Source: Verrucomicrobiia bacterium (lineage in GTDB: Bacteria; Verrucomicrobiota; Verrucomicrobiia; Chthoniobacterales; UBA6821). Taken from it: a stretch of DNA of 36,459 bases. The position numbers were made by a program, and so were the translations under genes. The stretch is taken from positions 1-36,459 of the forward strand of contig JAPLTJ010000046.1 in the NCBI GenBank assembly GCA_026398175.1, written 5' to 3'. Below are positions 33,158 to 36,459 of this stretch, piece after piece. The notes beneath the pieces are model-generated. The model ran no database searches and was not told the DNA's origin. It worked only from the letters and a program-made list of their open reading frames with translations. Each line of letters begins with the position of its first letter. The stretch's first letter is position 1.

Positions 33158-33874
33158 AGACTGCCGATTTTTATTTCTTTGCTTCGCGGCAATCCTCTCC
33201 TGGGCTGTCATTGGTAAATCATCATCACAAAGTTGAAATCGCTCGCAAAGCTCTTGCTGCAAAGCAGGAAAAGCAGCATTGAGTTTTTGTTGAAAAGAGT
33301 GGAGTGCTTCATTGCGATTGGTTGCGTCTAATGTGGGAGGAGCAATCGCTTTTCCAACAATGATCCAGAGAGGAGTGCGGCGGAACCAAGCATGTTTGAC
33401 ATAAAGCCGATCGGTGCCCAGCACGACGCAGGGAATCACGGAGGTTTGGTTAAGAAAACTAAAACTTGCTAGGCCTGGCTTCATCGTCGCTAGCTCTAGG
33501 ATGGAAGCGGTTCCCGAGCGAATACCTCCTTCAGGAAACATGCCAAGTGCTCGGCCTGCAGCAAGAGAGGCTCTCATTTTTTTTAAAGCGTGACGATTGC
33601 TGGCTGCTTTTTTTCCTAAGCGATCGATAGGAATAACGCGGAGGCATGAAAAAAAGCGAGCGCTCCAAGGATGCTTAAAGAGCTCATCCATGCCGATCCA
33701 ATCGAGAGCACGTGGGAAAAAAGCACTGAGCAGGGGCGGATCAAAATGGCTGATGTGGTTCGAAGCCATGATGAGGGGACCCGTTGCAGGAGGCCCCTCT
33801 AAGACCACAATATGAACGCGACAAAAAAAACGAAAGATTACTTGGGCTAAAAGACTACAGCAAGTGTAGAACAT
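33131..33874 (-). CDS. plsC: 1-acylglycerol-3-phosphate acyltransferase-like (PlsC family)
   Basis: This 247-residue acyltransferase has the HX4D motif SNHISHFDPPLLS near residue 39, RVIPIDR near 78 and the acceptor-binding FPEGGIRSGT near 112, a GG variant of the usual FPEGTRS. An N-terminal hydrophobic segment follows from FYTCCSLLAQVIFRF. It should make phosphatidic acid in the inner membrane. The start is six bases after the ald stop. The last residues (SSGFQRPLE) and the TGA stop are encoded by a repeat palindrome, so the original C-terminus has been replaced or extended. Confidence 0.88.
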   Translation of the reverse strand: MFYTCCSLLAQVIFRFFCRVHIVVLEGPPATGPLIMASNHISHFDPPLLSAFFPRALDWIGMDELFKHPWSARFFSCLRVIPIDRLGKKAASNRHALKKMRASLAAGRALGMFPEGGIRSGTASILELATMKPGLASFSFLNQTSVIPCVVLGTDRLYVKHAWFRRTPLWIIVGKAIAPPTLDATNRNEALHSFQQKLNAAFPALQQELCERFQLCDDDLPMTAQERIAAKQRNKNRQSSGFQRPLE

Positions 33875-33880
33875 TGTGCC

Positions 33881-34993
33881 TTACGCGATCAAAGAAGGAG
33901 GCGCATAAGGCAACTGATGAGCACTCGCGACCGCTTGATAAGTAATCTTTCCTTCGCAAACATTGAGACCATTCCGCAAATGTTCATCGTCTAGGAGCGC
34001 CTGTTTCCATCCCTTGTTAGCGAGTGCTAGCGTAAATGGGAGTGTTGCATTGTTGAGCGCAAAAGTTGAAGTGCGTGCGACAGCGCCTGGCATATTCGCA
34101 ACGCAATACATGATGACGCCATCAATAGTAAATGTTGGATTAGCATGCGTCGTTGCTTTCGCTCCTTCGACGCAGCCACCTTGATCGATGGCGACATCAA
34201 CGATGACAGAACCAGGTTTCATTTTTGAAATCATCTCTCGTGTGACAAGGCGTGGCGCCGCTCCACCAGGGACTAAGACGGCTCCAACGACAAGGTCTGC
34301 CTTGACGATATGTTCTTCAATGGCATCAAGCGTTGCATAAATCGTATGAAGGGAAGGGCCAAATTGGAGATCGAGTTCTTTGAGGCGATCGAGTGATTTA
34401 TCAATGACGGTGACGTGTGCTTCTAAGCCCATCGCCATGCGAGCGGCGTTGGTACCTACGACTCCACCTCCCAAAATCACAACGCGTCCTGAGGTTACTC
34501 CAGGAACACCACTCAACAAAACACCACTACCACCTTGAGCTTTTTCTAAACAATGAGCACCGGCTTGAATCGACATACGTCCTGCCACTTCGCTCATCGG
34601 AGCCAACAAAGGAAGGCCGCCGCGACGATCGGTGACAGTCTCGTAGGCGATAGCGATACAGCCTGAGTTCATGAGAGCTTTTGTCTGCTCTAAATCTGGT
34701 GCGAGGTGAAGATAAGTAAAAAGAATCTGTCCGGGACGCAGCATCAAACATTCATTGGGCTGCGGCTCTTTGACTTTAACGATCATTTCTGCTTTCTCAA
34801 AAATTTCTTGTGCTGTTGAGATGATCTCTGCTCCAGCCTTGATGTAATCAGCATCCTGGATCCCAACGCCAGAGCCTGCATTTTTTTCCACGAGAACAGA
34901 ATGTCCGTGAAAGACAAGCTCTCTGACAGAGCTGGTAGTGAGGCCAACGCGATATTCGTGATTTTTGATTTCTTTAGGAACGCCGATGATCAT
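33881..34993 (-). CDS. ald: Alanine dehydrogenase
   Basis: This NAD-dependent enzyme interconverts L-alanine and pyruvate plus ammonia. From the ATG at 34993 it has 370 residues, the family length, starting [19 protein letters not shown]; the frame's earlier ATG at 35053 would add 20 residues not seen in the family. Seen: [10 protein letters not shown] with the substrate-binding Lys, YLHLAPD with the catalytic His near 95, [16 protein letters not shown] (NAD binding, near 170) and DVAIDQGGC near 270 with the catalytic Asp. It is followed closely by plsC. Confidence 0.95.
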   Translation of the reverse strand: MIIGVPKEIKNHEYRVGLTTSSVRELVFHGHSVLVEKNAGSGVGIQDADYIKAGAEIISTAQEIFEKAEMIVKVKEPQPNECLMLRPGQILFTYLHLAPDLEQTKALMNSGCIAIAYETVTDRRGGLPLLAPMSEVAGRMSIQAGAHCLEKAQGGSGVLLSGVPGVTSGRVVILGGGVVGTNAARMAMGLEAHVTVIDKSLDRLKELDLQFGPSLHTIYATLDAIEEHIVKADLVVGAVLVPGGAAPRLVTREMISKMKPGSVIVDVAIDQGGCVEGAKATTHANPTFTIDGVIMYCVANMPGAVARTSTFALNNATLPFTLALANKGWKQALLDDEHLRNGLNVCEGKITYQAVASAHQLPYAPPSLIA

Positions 34994-35109
34994 GGTAAGG
35001 AAGGTTGGTAGTGGTTTAAAAAGTTTCAAAGAGTGTAGACAGTTATTGTTCAAGAGGCGAGTAATTTACTTAGGGTGTTTTTTGAAAGATCTATTTTTAA
35101 AATTGAGGA

Positions 35110-36165
35110 TCATCCAATTTTGATCCAACCTGGAATAGCTATATCACTATTTTCTTTGATGGGAATAAACTGCGATGCTTTTTCTTTGGCTTCTTTGATT
35201 TGATCTGTCGTCAGCTGTGGCAAGATGTTTCTGATATTAGCTTCTATGGTCTGTTTAATATAAGGAGTTGTTTCTTGGGGCTCTGCTAGCAGGTACCATG
35301 TGTAGGCTTCAACTAAATCTTTAGGAACGCCATTTCCAACAAAGTAAGCATAGCCAAGAGCATTTTGTGCAGAAGGGTTTCCATGGAGCGCTCCGCAACG
35401 AAACCATTGAATAGCTTCTGCCGGGTCCTTCTTGACGCCCATTCCATCTAGATAGCAAATGCCGTAGCGAAAATAAGCTTGAGGCAGTCCTTTAACTACT
35501 GCCTTTCGAACCCACTCGGCTCCTTCAGGAAATTTTTTTTCCGAAAAAAGAATTTCTCCAAATAGTAATTCAGATTCTGGGATGCCTTGTTCCGCCGCTT
35601 TTTGATAGAGAGTAATAGCGAGGTCTTTATTTTTTGCTATATATTTTCCGTTGCCGAAAAATCCAGCTAGATAGTGCTGAGCATATCCATATCCGGCATC
35701 AGCAGATTTTTTCAGAAGTTGCATTCCCTCATCGATCGAAGCAGCGTCTGTTTTTTTAAGAAAATAATAGGCGAGGTTGAATTGTGCTCGTTGGTCATTT
35801 TGTTCCGCAGCTTTTTTATACCATGTCAGTGCCATTTCATGATCCTGAGCTGTTCCGAGGCCTTGATCATAGGCAAGAGCTAATAAAAACTGAGATTCTT
35901 TAACATCATGCTCCGCCGCTTTTTTATTCCAGTAAAAAGCTTGTTGATGATTGATGAGAATGCCAGTTCCATAGAAATTACAAAATCCCATTCTCTCTTC
36001 TGCGGGAGGGTATCCTTGATTCGCTGAGAGTAAAAACCACTTCATGGCTTCTGATTGTGAGCACGGAACACCATTGCCACGCCATAGTGCAATCCCGTAA
36101 TTAAATTGAGCGCTAGGAGAACCGAGCTCGGCACTATCGTGGAATAAAGAAACCGCTTTGTTCAT
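35110..36165 (-). CDS. Sel1-repeat (SLR) protein, 5' end lost
   Basis: This is an array of Sel1-like repeats (about 36 residues each, pattern A-x-x-x-LG-x-x-Y-x-x-G-x-G-V-x-x-D-x-x-x-A-x-x-W-x-x-x-A). Eight or nine units run through, for example AFYWNKKAAEHDVKESQFLL and AIQWFRCGALHGNPSAQNAL. The final unit before the stop has AYTWYLLAEPQE. Such proteins mediate protein contacts and are frequent in host-associated bacteria. The first ATG at 36165 lies inside a repeat unit. The frame is open upstream for another 60-odd codons of clear Sel1 sequence (CYSNGTGTEKNPADASSWL) to about 36320, with no start codon. The true start has been lost, apparently to the element that begins there. Confidence 0.85.
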   Translation of the reverse strand: MNKAVSLFHDSAELGSPSAQFNYGIALWRGNGVPCSQSEAMKWFLLSANQGYPPAEERMGFCNFYGTGILINHQQAFYWNKKAAEHDVKESQFLLALAYDQGLGTAQDHEMALTWYKKAAEQNDQRAQFNLAYYFLKKTDAASIDEGMQLLKKSADAGYGYAQHYLAGFFGNGKYIAKNKDLAITLYQKAAEQGIPESELLFGEILFSEKKFPEGAEWVRKAVVKGLPQAYFRYGICYLDGMGVKKDPAEAIQWFRCGALHGNPSAQNALGYAYFVGNGVPKDLVEAYTWYLLAEPQETTPYIKQTIEANIRNILPQLTTDQIKEAKEKASQFIPIKENSDIAIPGWIKIG

Positions 36166-36323
36166 GTCCTTTGTCTCTCCATCGCCAGAGAGATAACGGA
36201 AGGCAAGTATTTCTAATGCTTGTGGGTTTTTATGGAGTGCCGATTTTTCAAGCCAGCTGCTGGCATCAGCTGGATTTTTTTCTGTACCAGTGCCATTCGA
36301 GTAACATGCCGATACGTAGTATA

Positions 36324-36459
36324 CGCTTCGCGAATGAAAATTAAGATTTGACTTTTTTTTGGAAAGAACTTAATAGCAAAGACCGTCTTAGATATGAACG
36401 GATTGACACTCACACCTGAAGAGAGCAAAGCGCTGAAACAAGCACATCGCTTGTGCAAA
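36324..36459 (+). mobile_element. Probable IS630-type element, left end (continues beyond window)
   Basis: Sel1-coding sequence stops at about 36323 beside a TA (the IS630 target dinucleotide). It is followed by unrelated DNA (CGCTTCGCGAATGAAAATTA onward) that leads into a transposase-like start at 36394. The terminal inverted repeat cannot be confirmed because the right end is outside the window. Confidence 0.5.
36394..36459 (+). CDS. Transposase N-terminus, IS630-like (partial)
   Basis: The frame from the ATG at 36394 reads MNGLTLTPEESKALKQAHRL then CK and runs off the window. The start (LTLTPEE...LKQ.HR) matches the beginning of the winged-helix part of IS630-family transposases, which usually continues DKRxADRIKAILLL. 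Only 22 codons are visible, so this is a moderate call. Confidence 0.5.
   Translation, partial: MNGLTLTPEESKALKQAHRLCK

Noticed and set aside
36213-36458. Minus-strand open frame at the right edge
   Set aside because: At first it looked like a frameshifted Sel1 N-terminus joined at a T8 run (36353-36360). But it has no Sel1 pattern, and the opposite strand has a transposase-like start, so insertion of a mobile element explains the loss better.

Overview
The window looks like chromosomal DNA of a Gram-negative bacterium of the PVC superphylum, most likely Verrucomicrobiota (inference, moderate confidence). The pointers are a lipid A set built on LpxA, LpxB and LpxI, a 616-residue GreA with the long N-terminal extension known from Chlamydiae and Verrucomicrobia, and the gene order eno-ftsB-prfB. 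Most genes have no clear Shine-Dalgarno sequence. No tRNA, rRNA or CRISPR array was seen.

Layout. Bases 180-10000 are mostly plus strand: a secreted hypothetical protein, a lipoprotein-anchored GH1 glycosidase, an orphan OppA-type binding lipoprotein overlapping an SDR gene, a polyprenyl synthase, radC, lpxA and a membrane or secreted hypothetical protein that ends at a textbook terminator. Bases 10376-18607 are minus strand and read GH64-like glucanase, leuS, lpxI, Gfo/Idh oxidoreductase, lpxB, HIT hydrolase. Bases 19045-23896 are a tight plus-strand cluster: DCC-family protein, ABC ATPase, double FtsX permease and AttH/CrtC-like secreted lipocalin, resembling an attEFGH system. Bases 24202-27762 hold an SDR, a secreted thioredoxin-like protein, rdgB, a hicBA pair with a nonsense codon in hicB, and prfB with its programmed +1 frameshift. 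Bases 27770-34993 are minus strand: ftsB, eno, greA, an alpha/beta hydrolase, plsC and ald. The right end carries a Sel1-repeat gene whose 5' part is replaced by what looks like the start of an IS630-type element.

The most striking property is repeat content. Almost every intergenic gap holds a repeat, in four kinds. (1) Palindromic elements share a short core (GTGTA ... TACTCGA) but have unrelated self-complementary arms. One lies in frame inside leuS, adding about 47 residues, like the palindromic elements of Rickettsia. Another is itself split by a second palindrome. (2) Composite elements of about 290-370 bp have TGTCCAAAATAAA terminal inverted repeats around smaller ATTCCAGCG..CGCTGGAAT palindromes. 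Two direct copies bracket the GH1 gene. (3) 'Bookend' repeats are purine-rich tandem-like arms facing their pyrimidine-rich inverse across an intergenic spacer. (4) A REP-like palindrome lies before radC. Repeats supply the stop codon of at least six genes and the probable start codon of lpxI, so they are shaping coding ends as well as spacers.

Functionally the genes combine envelope construction (lpxA, lpxB, lpxI, plsC, polyprenyl synthase, ftsB), core information processing (leuS, prfB, greA, eno, rdgB, radC) and secreted functions for glucan or peptide use (GH1, GH64, OppA). Coordinates and translations were read by hand; family assignments rest on recognised motifs, not on database searches.
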